A stretch of DNA of 64,000 nucleotides from Chitinophagaceae bacterium (GCA_024707305.1 JANPZZ010000010.1:109531-173530), one strand, 5' to 3'. Shown: positions 28,899-41,079, counted from the stretch's first letter. Made by a program: numbers and translations. The notes: generated by a model from the letters alone, not told the origin.

Positions 28899-31796
28899 TT
28901 ATTCTACACGCATTCTTTCCGCGCCTCTCATCATCTGCCTGTTCATACCGGGCATTCCCTGCATTTGCACATTGCGTCCACCCATTCTGTTCAGGTTAAA
29001 CAGGAAGCTTACCATAAAGTATCTTTTCAAAACAATACTACGGGTATCCTGCACATAGTTGTCGTTTGCAGTACGTGCTATGCTCTGGTTCTGGTTTAAG
29101 ATATCATTTACCGAGAAACGGAGTTCACCATTTTTGTTTTTAAATACCTGCTTGCTCAGGCTCGCATTCCAAAGCGGAATGTTTTGATTGTATCCCTGTG
29201 CTCGACCGGTATTAATGAGATAACTAAACTCAGAATTGAGAATGAAGTTTTTCGGGAAGTTGTATGAAAAATCGAGCGCATAGTTCTGTGTCCAGTAATC
29301 TTCATTCAACTGTGCGTTCACCGTATATTTAACATCACTATAAGTGAGGTTGGCACGTAAACCTAAATCATATTTTTCTTTGCTCAGGTTTACGCCCACA
29401 CCCTGCATGATCATCGCAGTTTTTGTGAAGTTCTTCTGGCTCCTCACCATACTCACGTCACGCGTGTAACTCATGTTGTTGGTAAGATTGATACTGCTTC
29501 CTTTCCATTTTGGATTTTTGAATGGCAGCCCCAGTGTCACGAACGTATTACCACGATAATAACCATTCAGGTTCGTGTATCTGGTTATTTGTACGGGACC
29601 GTTCACAGAGATGTCGTTTACAATTTTATTCTGCGTGGTGCTGAAGGAAAGGTTCGCTGCAATAAAACGGAAGGTCAGAATATTAAACGAGTTGTACCCG
29701 ATATTGAAGTTGTGGTTAAACTCCTGATCAAGATTCGGATTTCCAATCACAATGTTCAGTGTATCCGTTGCATCCGGTACATTCTGTAACTGGTTGATGC
29801 TCGGCTGGCTGGTACGACCATTATAACGGAAGCGCAGGTTTTTGCTACGTGTTGGCGTAAAATTAAAGCTGGCAGTAGGGAAGAAGTTGGTATAGGTTTG
29901 TTTCGTTAACGAATCTCTTCCGGTTGCTGCCTGGTAGCTCTGGCTCTCCAGTCTTGATTGTTGCACTGCCAAACCAAACTGGTAGTTATACATCTTCTGC
30001 TGTACCCTGAAATTGGCGCCTGCGCGATGGGCTTCAAATAAATTTTCAAAGCGGTTTGTCAGTTGCAAATTGGGAATTTCATATTTATCGGTAGAAGAAT
30101 TGTAATTGTATGCGCGGCGATCCGACTCACTCTGGTTGCGGGTATATGCATAATTCACTTCCAGCAATTTATTCAGTCCAAATGGCTCCGTATATGACGT
30201 GCTCAACACGTGGTTATTGGTGTTGGTTTTTTGTTTGCTTGTCTGATCCTGGTTAATGCTACGATAAAGCACTCCATCTTCACGATAGAAATCGTTGCTG
30301 GAATAAGTGATGCCGTTGCTGTTGGAGTTTCCAAATGTATTATTCCAACCAAGAGTGATCGTTCTTCCGACTTTTCTGAATTTATGTCGGTACAACAGGT
30401 TGTTCGACCAGTTATATCCATCGCGTTTATTCTGGTTGTTGGTGCGTGAGGTAACTGATAAGAACTCATTCCCGGGAATCGCTGAATAGTTAAATGAAGT
30501 GTCGTTGTTGAAATTTTCTGAATGTTGTAACGTGAGTGAGGGTGTATACAAAATCGAGTTCATTGAATCGATCTGGTATTCGAAACGCACATTAAACCGA
30601 TGGTTCATGTTTTGGTTCTGCGAAACGCGCTCGCGATCCATTGTCACAACCGAGTCTGCATAAGTTGTCCTGCGCAGGATGTCCTGCTCCTGGCGTGTAT
30701 CTGTTTTTGAAAGAAAATAGCTGCCTGTCAGTTTTATTTTCCCCGCCCATTGATCGGAGTAGTTAATACCTGTCGACAATGATTTAATCAACCCCGTGCT
30801 TCCGCTGCCGGAACCGCCGCCGCCCATCATCATGCCCATACCACCGCCGCGAATTTGCATTCCACCCATCATGCCGCCGCCACCGCCCTGGCCACCCATT
30901 CCACCGCCACCACTAAAGCCGCCCATTGAGCTAATTACATCATTAAAGGAAAAACCCTGCTTATTGATATTATTCGAATTGAACAACACCGAAATACGAC
31001 GGTCGCCCACAAAACGGTTCACACTCAAATTCCCTTCGTATCGGTTGTTGTCGCCATAAGCTACCAACGCGCGACCAAAATATCCCTGGTTGCGGTCTTT
31101 TTTCAGTTTGATGTTGATGGTCTTGGTGCGGTTTCCATCATCCATATTGGTAAACTTCGCCTGGTCGCTCATATCATCAAACACCTGCACACTTTCCACC
31201 ATGTCGGCAGTAAGGTTTTTGGTCGCCAGCTTGGGATCATTTCCAAAAAACTCTTTACCATCCACCAATACACGTTGCACCTGTTCGCCCTGCGATTTCA
31301 CATTACCCTCGCGATCCACTTCCATACCAGGGAGCTTCTTAATCAGGTCTTCAACAGTTGCATTGGGTTGCGTACGAAAACCGCTGGCATTAAATTGAAT
31401 GGTATCGTTTTTCACCACAATCGGTGCTTCACTGGTAACGATAACCTCTGTAAGTGTCTTGAAGTTTTTAGGAAGCGCTATCGAACCCAGATCAGCAACC
31501 TTGCTTTCAGCAGTAATGCTGGCCGTCTTTTTGGTTTCTTCAAATGCAGCGTGGCTAATTATCACGCGGTACGATCCCGCAGCCAGGTTCTTAAATTCAA
31601 AAACGCCTTCTTTGTTTGATAAAGTAAAAGTTACAAGCGAAGAATCGGATGCTTGTAGCAGCGAAATTGTTGCATCTGCAACAGATTGGTTTGCTGTGGT
31701 ATCCACGAGTTTACCACGAATAATTCCATCAGGCTTCTGCGCCTGCACATACATAGCCATCAGCATAAAACTGAACAGGCCAATCAATTTTCTCAT
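28899..31796 (-). CDS. Outer-membrane beta-barrel family protein, third paralogue (intact)
   Basis: 965 aa from the preferred ATG at 31796 ([20 protein letters not shown] is a good signal peptide; the track start adds seven residues). Carboxypeptidase-regulatory-like domain ([22 protein letters not shown]), plug ([43 protein letters not shown]) and barrel. A striking Gly/Met-rich loop ([19 protein letters not shown]) sits near residues 285-330, and the tail is Met-rich ([14 protein letters not shown]). It is the only one of the three paralogues without a frameshift. An outer-membrane location is clear; the substrate is unknown. Confidence 0.9.
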   Translation of the reverse strand: MRKLIGLFSFMLMAMYVQAQKPDGIIRGKLVDTTANQSVADATISLLQASDSSLVTFTLSNKEGVFEFKNLAAGSYRVIISHAAFEETKKTASITAESKVADLGSIALPKNFKTLTEVIVTSEAPIVVKNDTIQFNASGFRTQPNATVEDLIKKLPGMEVDREGNVKSQGEQVQRVLVDGKEFFGNDPKLATKNLTADMVESVQVFDDMSDQAKFTNMDDGNRTKTINIKLKKDRNQGYFGRALVAYGDNNRYEGNLSVNRFVGDRRISVLFNSNNINKQGFSFNDVISSMGGFSGGGGMGGQGGGGGMMGGMQIRGGGMGMMMGGGGSGSGSTGLIKSLSTGINYSDQWAGKIKLTGSYFLSKTDTRQEQDILRRTTYADSVVTMDRERVSQNQNMNHRFNVRFEYQIDSMNSILYTPSLTLQHSENFNNDTSFNYSAIPGNEFLSVTSRTNNQNKRDGYNWSNNLLYRHKFRKVGRTITLGWNNTFGNSNSNGITYSSNDFYREDGVLYRSINQDQTSKQKTNTNNHVLSTSYTEPFGLNKLLEVNYAYTRNQSESDRRAYNYNSSTDKYEIPNLQLTNRFENLFEAHRAGANFRVQQKMYNYQFGLAVQQSRLESQSYQAATGRDSLTKQTYTNFFPTASFNFTPTRSKNLRFRYNGRTSQPSINQLQNVPDATDTLNIVIGNPNLDQEFNHNFNIGYNSFNILTFRFIAANLSFSTTQNKIVNDISVNGPVQITRYTNLNGYYRGNTFVTLGLPFKNPKWKGSSINLTNNMSYTRDVSMVRSQKNFTKTAMIMQGVGVNLSKEKYDLGLRANLTYSDVKYTVNAQLNEDYWTQNYALDFSYNFPKNFILNSEFSYLINTGRAQGYNQNIPLWNASLSKQVFKNKNGELRFSVNDILNQNQSIARTANDNYVQDTRSIVLKRYFMVSFLFNLNRMGGRNVQMQGMPGMNRQMMRGAERMRVE

Positions 31797-31856
31797 ATAA
31801 ATATAGTGTTGAAACAATTAGACGAAAGATGCAATGCTTACTTGCGGAATGTGTTA

Positions 31857-32082
31857 GAAAAAATGTGGAAATGGGGAAATGAGAAAATGAGGAAATGAGA
31901 AAATGTGAAAATGTCAAAAATCGTGAGGCGTAAAACGGAAATGTGCAAACGAGTAAAATTGGAAATCAGTCTTAAAATATCACCGTTTGGCAATTTAATT
32001 CTTTCCTCATTTCCCATTTTCACATTTTCCCATTTCCCCATTTCCTCATTTCCACATTGCCACATTGCCACATTTTCCCTGC
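31857..32082. repeat. Facing pair of CATTTYCH octamer arrays
   Basis: GTGGAAATGGGGAAATGAG-type units at about 31860-31915 face CATTTTCCCATTTCCCCATT-type units at about 32005-32077, about 90 bp apart. The arms are near reverse complements and could form one long hairpin. It fills the gap between the third barrel gene and the SNF2 gene (31797-32089), which holds no gene. Confidence 0.8.
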
Positions 32083-32089
32083 TCCAGTG

Positions 32090-35000
32090 TTAACTAAACA
32101 GGTACTCAACGTCTTCCCTCGACAGACTCTTCACAAAGCTGCTGTCGTCGGCGATAAGTTCTTTGGCCAGGGCGCGTTTTTTGTCCTGAAGCTGCAGGAT
32201 CTTGTCTTCAATCGTGTCTTTACAAATCATGCGATAAGCAAAGATATTTTTGGTTTGACCAATACGGTGTGTACGGTCAATTGCCTGTTGCTCCACGGCG
32301 GGGTTCCACCAGGGATCCACGATATAAACGTAGTCGGCGGCGGTAAGGTTAAGACCCACACCACCCGCTTTCAGTGAAATCAGGAACACGCGAACACTTT
32401 CATCGTTTTGAAAACGCTGAATCGCTTTCTCCCTGTCGGGGGCGCTGGTACTTCCATCAAAATATTCATACTTCACGCCGAGTTCATCAAGTTTGCCTTT
32501 TATTAAAGCCAACATTCCCAAAAACTGCGAGAAGATCAGGGCTTTGTGGTTGCTGATGTTTTCCGTCAGCTCCCTTCCGATTTCTTCCAGTTTGATAGAA
32601 TGGTTTTCAAACTTCTCATCTTCATTCAAAATTGCGGGCGAATCACAGATCTGGCGCAACTTCATCAATCCCTGCAGAATGGTCAGTTGTGAACGCTGAA
32701 TGCCCTGTTCCTGGATTGTACCCAGGATCTTATCGCGGAAATCGTTGCGGTAGGCGTCATATATTTTGCGTTGTTCATCTTCCATCTCACACCACAAAAT
32801 CATTTCCTGCTTTTCCGGAAGATCTTTGGCCACCTGCTCCTTTGTACGACGAAGGATAAAAGGATACAGTATCTTTTTCAAATGCTCTTTACGATCCTGC
32901 TCGCCAAACTTGTCGATAGGAATCGCAAACTCCTGGCGGAAATGTTCCATTGATCCAAGCATACCCGGATTCAGGAAGTGCATTTGTGCGAATACATCAA
33001 ATGTATTGTTCTGCAAAGGCGTACCACTCATGCAAAGCCTGTGTTTTGCATTCAGCAGGCAGGCCGCTTTTGTTACTTTACTCGCGGGGTTTTTAATCGC
33101 CTGGCTTTCATCCAGGATCACACAATCAAACTGCACACTCATCAGCAATTTAATATCGCTGCGCAGCGTTCCGTATGTTGTAATTGTAACATCATGATCG
33201 AGTATTTCCTCTTTGCTGCGCGTACGCGTAGCACCATGATGTATTTTATAAGTGAGCTTGGGCGTGAATTTTTTAATCTCACTTTCCCAGTTGTAAATAA
33301 GTGTTGTCGGGCACACCACCAGCGCTTTCACGCCGTCGTTTTCTGCCCTTACGTGCTCCAGGAAAGAAAGCGCCTGCACAGTTTTACCCAAACCCATATC
33401 GTCGGCAAGTATGCCGCCCCATTTGATTTCGCGCAGGTAATTCAGCCATTGAAAGCCCGCCACCTGGTAGGGTCGCAGAATGGGGTGTAAATGCTCCGGC
33501 GGATCAATTTCTTTAATGTTGTTAAACTGACGCAGATTTTCATACTTTTCTTCCAGTTGTACAACCAGCTCTTCTTCATCGCGGTTTTCATACAACTCGT
33601 CCACCACGCTCAGGTGAAAGCGCGAGAGTTTCAGGTTTTGGTTATTGCCTTCGCCCACGCGGAAAAGCAGCGAATATTTTTTCAACCACTCTTCGGGTAA
33701 AATACCGAGCGTACCATCATTCAACTGCACAAACTGCTGCTTATTTGCAAGCGCACGTTTTACCTCGGCTACCGTTACTTTTTGGTCGCCAAATACAATG
33801 TCCACCTTCGCATCAAACCAGTCTGTATTGCTGCTAATGAAAATTTTGGTTTGTGGTTTCGCTGTATTGAACCGGAAATTCTTCAGCGCTTCAAAACCAA
33901 ACACGGGTGTTTTCATGTCCTTCATCGCATCCACAAACAAAAAGAACCAGTTGTTTTTTAAAACATCTGTTCCTTTCAGCGCAAGCGAGCCATTATCTTC
34001 ATTATAAATAAAGTTGGAGTGAAGCGCCTGAAGTTTGTCGATAAATGCTTTTTCTGCTTCGCGATTACGATGAACAATCATCAGCTTTTCACCTCTTGGC
34101 ACCACAATCTCATCGCGGTCGCGCGAGCGTGTTTCATATCCTTTATAAGAAAACTGAGGTTGAAACACCAGGAAGTCACCTTTTTCCACGAGGAAGAGAT
34201 TAACATCGGGATCACCATCCTTCACTTCTTCCACCAGGCTGCGGTCGAAATCAACCTTATATTCCCGCGCCAGCGGTATCAGAAAATCATTGAGTGTCTT
34301 TTCCCATTTCTCATCTTCCACTTCCATTACACCATCAGGCAGAAATTTTTCCACCAGGTGCGGTACTTCATTCGCCGACCAGCAATGCAGTTGGTGATTG
34401 TAAAGGAAGAATAATGGAGATATTGTTTCATTCTCATCCACATCGTGCTCCATGCTACCCGTTTGTACGCGCATACTAATGCCGTATCCGCCATTTTTCT
34501 TTACAAAAAAGCGGGGGACCGCATCTGCGTTTCCTACCTGTAGTGGTTGAAGGTTGGCGGTTTTAAATTGCTTTCCTTCGGGTAAGATATAAAACAGGGG
34601 CTGATCCTCACGAGGTGCACATAGTTGTTTGAGCCGCGGGAACAGGTATTCTGAAATCAATTCTTTTGTTTCAGCAGGAAGATCATCCTCTTCGTGATGA
34701 ATGATGTTTTCCCAGATTCCCGAGAATGGCGAGTTACGACTTACGAACTTGTTAATCTCCGATTCCTGGAGTTTCCGTAAAAGCGCCATCATCTCGCGGT
34801 CTTTTTCAGGCAGCTTTTCAAGATCAACATAGCGGCTGATATCTGCTTTCTCAGCTTTACCAGCAAAACCATCATTCGCTTCGTTGGGTTCGCCGAGTAT
34901 AGCATCAACGGTAAAGAAGGGATAGGTTTTTTTGTTCAGGTTGATCACAGTACCCAGTCGAAGCGCAGGGCGCACAGGCGCTTCTTCTTCCACCACTTCC

Positions 35001-35856
35001 ACTTCCTGTTTCTTTTCTTTTACAATCGTGGGCGGCGTTACCGGGCGATTGGGATTCGCAAGCGGCGTTACACGTTTAATGCTTGCATCCAAAACACGTA
35101 GGTAGGGTTTGCCTTCTTTGTATGCAAACTCAAACTTTCCTTTCAAATCGTCTTTCAGCGAATAACCATACGCTTCCAGCAATTTATTTTTTCTTTATCC
35201 CAGTTGCGAATGCTATCAAAGTAATTGGCACCATGTGCGTTCAATAACTGTAAGAATACAATTACTTTGGGCAAACAAAGCGGATGATCCGGATCATGAT
35301 AGTCGCAACTGGTATCAAAATTTCTTTCTTCGTTTTTACGAATGATGACGGAATATTTTTTGCCTTCCAGCACAACCGTTGCTTTCACCATTTCGTTCTC
35401 TGCGGTTTCAATACTCGCTTTTTGCGTGCGCAGGTATTGTTCAGCATCCGCAAATACAGTGGGCGATGAAAGCAGTCGAAGCGTTTTAAGTTCAATCGAC
35501 TTCATCTTTGCTACCGTATGTCGCTGATCGTATTCAACATCTTCAGTTTGCAGGTGTCCGCGATCAATCATTTCCTGCAACTGAAACAGCGAAGCGGTTT
35601 CATGGCGACAAATGTCTCCAATATTATAAGGACAGCTGCATCGCAGCGAAAGCCCTTTTGGATCCCTGAATTTGGTAATATATACGCGGTAAAATGTAGA
35701 GTAGCTGTCGTCTTTCACACGAAAAACGGCTGAGCCAAATAGATCGTCGTATTCAACAAGTTCAACGAAGCCAATTGCATGGATCTTTTTTCCACGTCGG
35801 ATCACTTCGTCAGTACCATGCGTATAAACGTACTTTAACAGATGCGGTAGCGCCAT
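32090..35856 (-). CDS. SWIM zinc-finger SNF2-family helicase (frameshifted)
   Basis: About 1255-aa SNF2/Rad54-like ATPase. The N-terminal part has a SWIM zinc finger (CSCPYNIGDICRHETA). The C-terminal half is the SNF2 motor: LRPYQVAGFQWLNYL, Walker A DDMGLGKTVQ, DESQ in VILDESQAIKN, SGTPLQNN, LKAGGVGLNLTAADYV and IDRTHRIGQTKNI. Such proteins remodel protein-DNA complexes or RNA polymerase; the bacterial SWIM-SNF2 subgroup is poorly studied. ORFs 35155-35856 and 32090-35182 join if one base is added to the 6-T run at 35187-35192 (WDKEKNKLLEAYGYSL). It is the first gene after the octamer array. Confidence 0.9.
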
Positions 35857-36175
35857 AGATAAGTTTACGGTTCAAAATCGAAAACCCATAGCCGTAAGCT
35901 GAAAACGGTTTTCGTTAGGTTGCCTTCCCTGACACCATAGAACACAGCCTGGACAATGGTTCCAAAGAGGGCAATCGGCAAATCTAAACGATTTGAGGTG
36001 GGATTTCCTACCAAAAGGAACAAGATTTCTAAAAAATTTTCAGGATGCTTTTTTGCTAAAAAATCTTTGTACCTTTATAAGTTTGTCTTTTTCGGTACAG
36101 GCAAAAATTTTCCTTCTTAATATTTATCTGAATTCCCGCAATTTCTATTCCTGGACTTGTTGCTTACAACATCCT
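35857..36175. other. Gene-free stretch with possible secondary structure
   Basis: No ORF is supported here. CGTTAG...CCTTCCCT (about 35914-35930) can pair imperfectly with AGAGGGC...CTAAACG (about 35968-35991), with ACCAT/ATGGT inside. This is suggestive of a structured leader or RNA, but no terminator or exact promoter goes with it. The 177-aa plus-strand ORF (35993-36526) is mostly antisense to comB. Confidence 0.25.
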
Positions 36176-36901
36176 TTATACGCAGGTCAAACGACCTTCC
36201 TTGTATTCTGGAAGTACATTCGCCAAATCGGGTGTAAGACAGTAGCGGATATCGTCGATAAGACCAAAGCGTTCTACCAGGCGGTGATAGTGTGTGAGTT
36301 TGGGAGCGAAGTCGATGAGATTGTTTTTGTGCTTTGTATACATCTGTTCTGCCATCAGCGAACTATCGCAGTGAATGGTGAAGTGCTTCTTCAGGCGATG
36401 TATTACCGCCCCTGCAAACAATGTGTCTTCCAGGTTAAAGCGATCTTTCCATCCTGCGCAACCCAATACAACGTTTTTGCCTTTGGAGGCGAGATAATCA
36501 ACAACAGCAGAAAGATTAGGGAATGATCCGGAGATGATGGTTTCTGCGCCTCTTTCCAGTGCCATGTGCAATAAGCGGGTTCCGTTGGTGGTGGTTAACA
36601 CCAGTGTGCGACCTTCTACAAATTCTCGAGTGTATTCAAGTGGTGAGTTGCCGTGTTCCAAACCATCTGCAATTTTCCCGTCACGTTCGCCGGCTGCGAT
36701 ACCGCCGATGCTGCGGCTGATTTCAATTGCCTTGGGCACCGAGTCAACAGGTATCACGCATTTCGCTCCATTATAAAGCGCTGATGCAATGGTACTTGTA
36801 GCACGAAATACATCGATGATCACAACAACACTGTTGTTGAGGTCATATAAATTGAGCAATGCCGGTGACAGAGATGTATAAAGAGTGGGTTTGTTATTCA
36901 T
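36176..36901 (-). CDS. comB: 2-phosphosulfolactate phosphatase (ComB family)
   Basis: 241 aa from the ATG at 36901 (MNNKPTLYTSLSPALL); the track start adds 22 residues of upstream sequence. ComB signatures: VVVIIDVFRATSTIASALYNGA, GERDGKIADGLEHGNSPLE, LVLTTTNGTRLLHMA and NVVLGCAGWKDRFNLEDTLFAG. The enzyme dephosphorylates 2-phosphosulfolactate to sulfolactate, known from coenzyme M synthesis in methanogens and from sulfolactate formation in bacteria. In Bacteroidota a link to sulfonate or sulfonolipid metabolism is possible but is inference; no ComA homologue is visible here. Confidence 0.92.
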   Translation of the reverse strand: MNNKPTLYTSLSPALLNLYDLNNSVVVIIDVFRATSTIASALYNGAKCVIPVDSVPKAIEISRSIGGIAAGERDGKIADGLEHGNSPLEYTREFVEGRTLVLTTTNGTRLLHMALERGAETIISGSFPNLSAVVDYLASKGKNVVLGCAGWKDRFNLEDTLFAGAVIHRLKKHFTIHCDSSLMAEQMYTKHKNNLIDFAPKLTHYHRLVERFGLIDDIRYCLTPDLANVLPEYKEGRLTCV

Positions 36902-36911
36902 ACTGCGGGCG

Positions 36912-36919
36912 CAAATGTA
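36912..36919 (-). promoter_or_regulatory. Possible -7 element of comB
   Basis: TACATTTG on the minus strand is an exact TAnnTTTG, 10 nt upstream of the preferred ATG. No TTG lies at the right distance. Confidence 0.35.
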
Positions 36920-37021
36920 CGAAAATGCAGTGATTGGCTGCAGCGGGGCGGGTCTTGAGCCAGTCACGCCCGGATACAGAAATTAATAAAATTCTAATAA
37001 CCAGTCATGTATGTGAAATAA

Positions 37022-37507
37022 TTAAGCGGATGCTTTTTGCAGTATCCCTCTCCAGTTTTCGCCTTCTGCATATTCTTTGATTACCAGGTTGCGCTCTTCA
37101 ATCAGGCGGCGCATATAGCGTGTGAGATACAGTGTGTTCACCACCCGTCCGAAAGCGCCAAATGGCGCTTCAAAATCGATAATATCGATCATGATCGTAC
37201 CATTATCGCAGGGCTTGAAATGATGTTCATGTTTCAACATTTTGAAGTCACCTTCAATCTGCTCGTCCACAAACATCGTTTTCTTTTTCATCTCTGTGAT
37301 CTTGGCGCGCAACATCCGGTTTTTAAATAAATGACGCGCCTTCCAGGTCACTGTTTCATCTTTTTCTATTAATCCAAAACGCACACCCGACACCGCCTGC
37401 TCCCCGTACTGCTTCATCGATTCACTATGTAAATCAATACTGCGCGACAAATCAAAAACCCTGTCAGAAGGCGCGGCAATAAATGTTGTAAGATGAATCC
37501 GGGGCAT
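37022..37507 (-). CDS. SRPBCC-superfamily protein
   Basis: 161 aa with the START/polyketide-cyclase-like fold signature: PRIHLTTFIAAPSDRVFDLSRSIDLH, a central MLRAKITEMKKKTMFVDEQIEGDF and a C-terminal helix (YMRRLIEERNLVIKEYAEGENW). It is cytoplasmic and presumably binds a hydrophobic ligand. It lies downstream of gcvT on the same strand with 35 bp between them, so they may be co-transcribed. Confidence 0.78.
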   Translation of the reverse strand: MPRIHLTTFIAAPSDRVFDLSRSIDLHSESMKQYGEQAVSGVRFGLIEKDETVTWKARHLFKNRMLRAKITEMKKKTMFVDEQIEGDFKMLKHEHHFKPCDNGTIMIDIIDFEAPFGAFGRVVNTLYLTRYMRRLIEERNLVIKEYAEGENWRGILQKASA

Positions 37508-37542
37508 GAGAGCAATTTTTACAATCTACAGGTATATTTTAT

Positions 37543-38628
37543 TTATGAAAATGGAAGTTTGGCAACGCGTGCCTGCAAAAGTTTATCACGCACTTTAATA
37601 AACACCGGCGTGTCTATACTCGCAAATTCAGTATTCACATAACCCAGACCAATTGCTTTACCCAGGCTGGGTGATTGTGTACCGCTGGTAACATGTCCAA
37701 TCGTTGTTCCGTCCTGGTCTTTTATTTCATAGCCGTGGCGGGGAATGCCTTTGTCGGTTAATTCAAATCCAACCAGTTTGCGTTTCACGCCTGCTTCTTT
37801 TTGCGCTTTCAACTTATCTGAAGCGGTAAATTCTTTAGTGAATTTAGTGATCCATCCCAGGCCTGCTTCGAGCGGACTGGTGTTGTCGTCGATATCATTG
37901 CCGTATAAGCAATAACCCATTTCCAAACGAAGGGTATCACGAGCGCCCAGGCCAATGGGTCGGATGCCGGCTTCTGCGCCCGCTGCAAAAATTGCATCCC
38001 ATATTTTGATCGCATCATCACCTTTATCTTCAAAATAAATTTCAACACCACCTGCACCGGTGTACCCCGTTGCACTCACCAACACATTTTCCACGCCTGC
38101 AAATTTACCTTTGGCAAATGTGTAATATTTCATGTTCAGCAGATCAATCTCTGTGAGAGTTTGCAGAATGCGGGTAGCATTGGGACCCTGTACAGCCAGC
38201 AAACCTGTTTTATCGGAGATGTTGTGCATCTCCACATTTTCTGTATTGAATTGCTGAATCCAGTTCCAGTCTTTTTCAATGTTGGAAGCATTTACTACCA
38301 ACATATAAACCTTGTTTTCTTCGATACAATAAACCAGCAGATCGTCAACAATACCAGCTTCGTGATTGGGAAGGCAGCTGTATTGCGCCTGGCCGGCTTT
38401 CAGTTTCGAAGCATCGTTGCTCGTTACACGTTGAATAAGATCCAGTGCGCTATCGCCTTTTAAAATAAATTCACCCATATGGCTTACATCAAACACACCA
38501 GCATTGCGTCGCACGGCCGCGTGCTCGTCGTTAATACCTGCATAACTCACAGGCATGTTATAACCAGCGAAATCTACCATCTTGGCGCCCAGGGCAATGT
38601 GTTTGTCTGTAAAAGGTGTACGTTTCAT
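37543..38628 (-). CDS. gcvT: Glycine cleavage system aminomethyltransferase (T protein)
   Basis: 361 aa, intact. GcvT motifs: [84 protein letters not shown] and [21 protein letters not shown]. It transfers the aminomethyl carbon to tetrahydrofolate in the glycine cleavage complex. The ATG at 38628 ([10 protein letters not shown]) is preferred over 38649, which lies inside the promoter. The H and P proteins are not in the window. Confidence 0.96.
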   Translation of the reverse strand: MKRTPFTDKHIALGAKMVDFAGYNMPVSYAGINDEHAAVRRNAGVFDVSHMGEFILKGDSALDLIQRVTSNDASKLKAGQAQYSCLPNHEAGIVDDLLVYCIEENKVYMLVVNASNIEKDWNWIQQFNTENVEMHNISDKTGLLAVQGPNATRILQTLTEIDLLNMKYYTFAKGKFAGVENVLVSATGYTGAGGVEIYFEDKGDDAIKIWDAIFAAGAEAGIRPIGLGARDTLRLEMGYCLYGNDIDDNTSPLEAGLGWITKFTKEFTASDKLKAQKEAGVKRKLVGFELTDKGIPRHGYEIKDQDGTTIGHVTSGTQSPSLGKAIGLGYVNTEFASIDTPVFIKVRDKLLQARVAKLPFS

Positions 38629-38646
38629 GTTTTTGTTTATTGTTCG

Positions 38647-38654
38647 CAAAGGTA
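38647..38654 (-). promoter_or_regulatory. -7 element of gcvT
   Basis: TACCTTTG on the minus strand, an exact TAnnTTTG, about 18 nt upstream of the preferred ATG. TTC about 21 nt further up could serve as -33. Confidence 0.5.
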
Positions 38655-38711
38655 AGCGTTACAATGATTTTAAAAGAACGATAAGAAGCTGACCCTTCTA
38701 GAGCAATTGCC

Positions 38712-38765
38712 TTAAAAAGGAAAGCCCCCTCATTGGGGGCCTGACCTGCCCGATAGACATCGGGC
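38712..38765 (-). terminator. Double hairpin terminator after PspC gene
   Basis: GCCCCC-TCATT-GGGGGC (38724-38740) has a T-rich run on the minus strand (38713-38723), with a second hairpin, GCCCGAT-AGAC-ATCGGGC, beside it. It lies about 180 bp downstream of the PspC stop. Nothing else is seen in 38655-38936. Confidence 0.65.
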
Positions 38766-38936
38766 GTCAACTTCAACCTTCTTTCATGGCTACGCCACCG
38801 GCGGCGAATAAGTTTAATGGTTCGCGGTTTTTGATCTTCTGCCTGCTTTGACGCATACTGCAACAGGCAGGTTACAGCTTAATTCAATTTTATCAGCGAC
38901 AAGAGGGACGGTGACCCGATTCCGGCAAAATCTTCT

Positions 38937-41079
38937 TTATCGTCCATTGATTCTTTGCGTGTTGTCGCCTTTTTTAAGCTCGTTTTGTTTTTCTTCCAGC
39001 TCACGGATGCGGCGCTCTGATTCTTCCTTCTTTTCTTTTTCGCGTTCCAACTGGCGTTTTATTTCAAAACTGTCGTGTTGTTCCTGGCTGTTGCGGCGCT
39101 CGTAAACCCTGCCAGTATTGCGATTCAAAACCCGGCCCTGTTCGTCGCGAAGATTTCCATCGGCGTCCATCAGGTAATCTTTATCTGATTGAAAACGGAA
39201 ACCACCCCAATCATCAGTCACTTCCATATCAATAATTCCTTTGCTGTTGCGACGTTTGATTTTCACATTTACCGGATTCAGTTTATCATGAATGCTACGA
39301 TCGAAACGGATTTTTTTGCCTACAGGTATTTTAATTTCCACCTCAACATGTTGTGCGCGATATTTCGCTTCTTTTCCAATTGCAAACCCATTTGCCAGAT
39401 CGAGCACATCATCATATGAACGTACTGAGTAAACGATCTTCTCTGCACGATCCATCGCGTCCTCACGCGAGCTGCCGTTTGCATGGCGACGAAGGACAAC
39501 ATGATATTTGTCGTCGAGGCTGCGGCCCACTGAAAAACGAACCCAGGAAAGTTTAAGTGTATCAGTTGAAAGATCCCAACCTTCACCCCCCGTCATTGAT
39601 CCACGCAAAACTGCCGGTATAGTCAAGTTCAGGTTGTGAAACAGCAACTGTTAATTTATCACTGGTGGGTTGCTCAATGGATATTACTTCTTCGGAATAT
39701 TCAGCTTCACGGAAATCGCGGACAACGCTACTTACAAACAATATCATGCTGATCCAGCCAATTGTCCATAACGCGCCAAATGTCCAACCCAGGTAACTGT
39801 TTCTGGAGCGTGTATTCATGATCCTGCGAATGATCCATGTGATTAAAGCAATCAATGGTACTAACAGGAAAAATATCAAAGTACCCCAGGCATAAACCTG
39901 TTGCCAGTTGCTGGTCCACAAAAAGTTGTTAATAGGCCACCAGGCGATGCCGCCAAAAAGGAGAGCAATCATTCCCACAAATAATGCAAACGCGATGGTT
40001 CCGAAGATGAAAAGGAAAAATGCTTTGAATACTACTCCTATTGCATGTCCAACACCAGAACCACCCTTGCGTGCAGTTTCACTTACTTCACTCGCCCATT
40101 CGCGGCCTCTGGTTTGTGAGAACTCGCGTGCTTTGTTGGTTAAGTTTTGTGCAGACTGATTAACTTCGTCAGTCCATTGTTTTACGCGGTCTTTTACAGT
40201 GCCCATTCCTTCGCGCACATTTTGGCGGATGCTGTTTACATCAACTTTCTCGCCACGCATTTCCATTTTTTCATAAGGCGTTCTTGCTTCAGGCAACACG
40301 ATCCAGAGAACCAGGTATGCCAGGAAGAATGTGCCACCTAATGAACCAAATACGATGTTGGGATAAACAGCAAACCCATGACCCCAGCTCACCCAGTTAA
40401 GTACACTGATAACGGCGCTGAAAATAAATGGTGCCGCAAAGATCAAACGGAGGGTAGAAGTGCGGATATTAAAATATGCAGCCAAACCTCCTGCCACACC
40501 ACCTATAACACGATCATCAGGATTACGGAACAGGCGTTTACCGCCGTAAGACTCGAGGTCTCTTGTCGGCAATATCATCCACAACAAGAGATAAATAATA
40601 AAGCCCAGGCCGAACCCACCAAAAGTGATGATGGCAAAGAGAATTCGAACGATCGCCGGATCGGTATTGATGTAGTTGGCGATACCACTACATACACCGC
40701 CGATAAATTTATCGCTGTTGTCGCGGTACAGGCGGCCACCTTTATGGCGGGCATAGGAAGTGCGGCTCTCATTGCTTTGTGTATGTGCGTGTGCCGATTC
40801 AGTTTCTTCAGCGTCTATTGCGTCAAAATCTTCGGGGCGGCCCATGCTGGCTATGATCTCTTCTATATCAGCTTCGGTAACCGCAGCAGCGCCTTTCCTT
40901 ACTTTGTCGCTCATCAGCTCTGCGATACGGCTCTCAATATCATTGATGATTTCATCACGCCCTTCTTCATTCGCAAAGTAGCGGCGCAGGCTTTCAATAT
41001 ACCCTTGCAGTTTCTCGTAAGCGGCATCCTCTATCGGTATTACGCGTCCACTCAGGTTTATGTTGATGATCTTTTTCAT
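38937..41079 (-). CDS. Large PspC-domain membrane protein (frameshifted)
   Basis: About 713 aa. The cytoplasmic N-terminal region (MKKIININLSGRVIPIEDAAYEKL) is followed by two PspC domains (LYRDNSDKFIGGVCSGIANYI and LFRNPDDRVIGGVAGGLAAYF), a linker with amphipathic helices, several more transmembrane helices and an extracytoplasmic C-terminal domain. It ends in a highly charged coiled-coil-like segment (KRQLEREKEKKEESERRIRE). Probable role: envelope-stress sensing. ORFs 39583-41079 and 38937-39647 join by removing one C from the 6-C run at 39586-39591 (AWINDGGEGWDLSTD). It is co-transcribed with the PadR gene upstream. Confidence 0.9.

Noticed and set aside
38558-38863. 101-aa minus-strand ORF upstream of gcvT
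   Set aside because: It runs through two terminator hairpins and the gcvT promoter in a frame different from gcvT.
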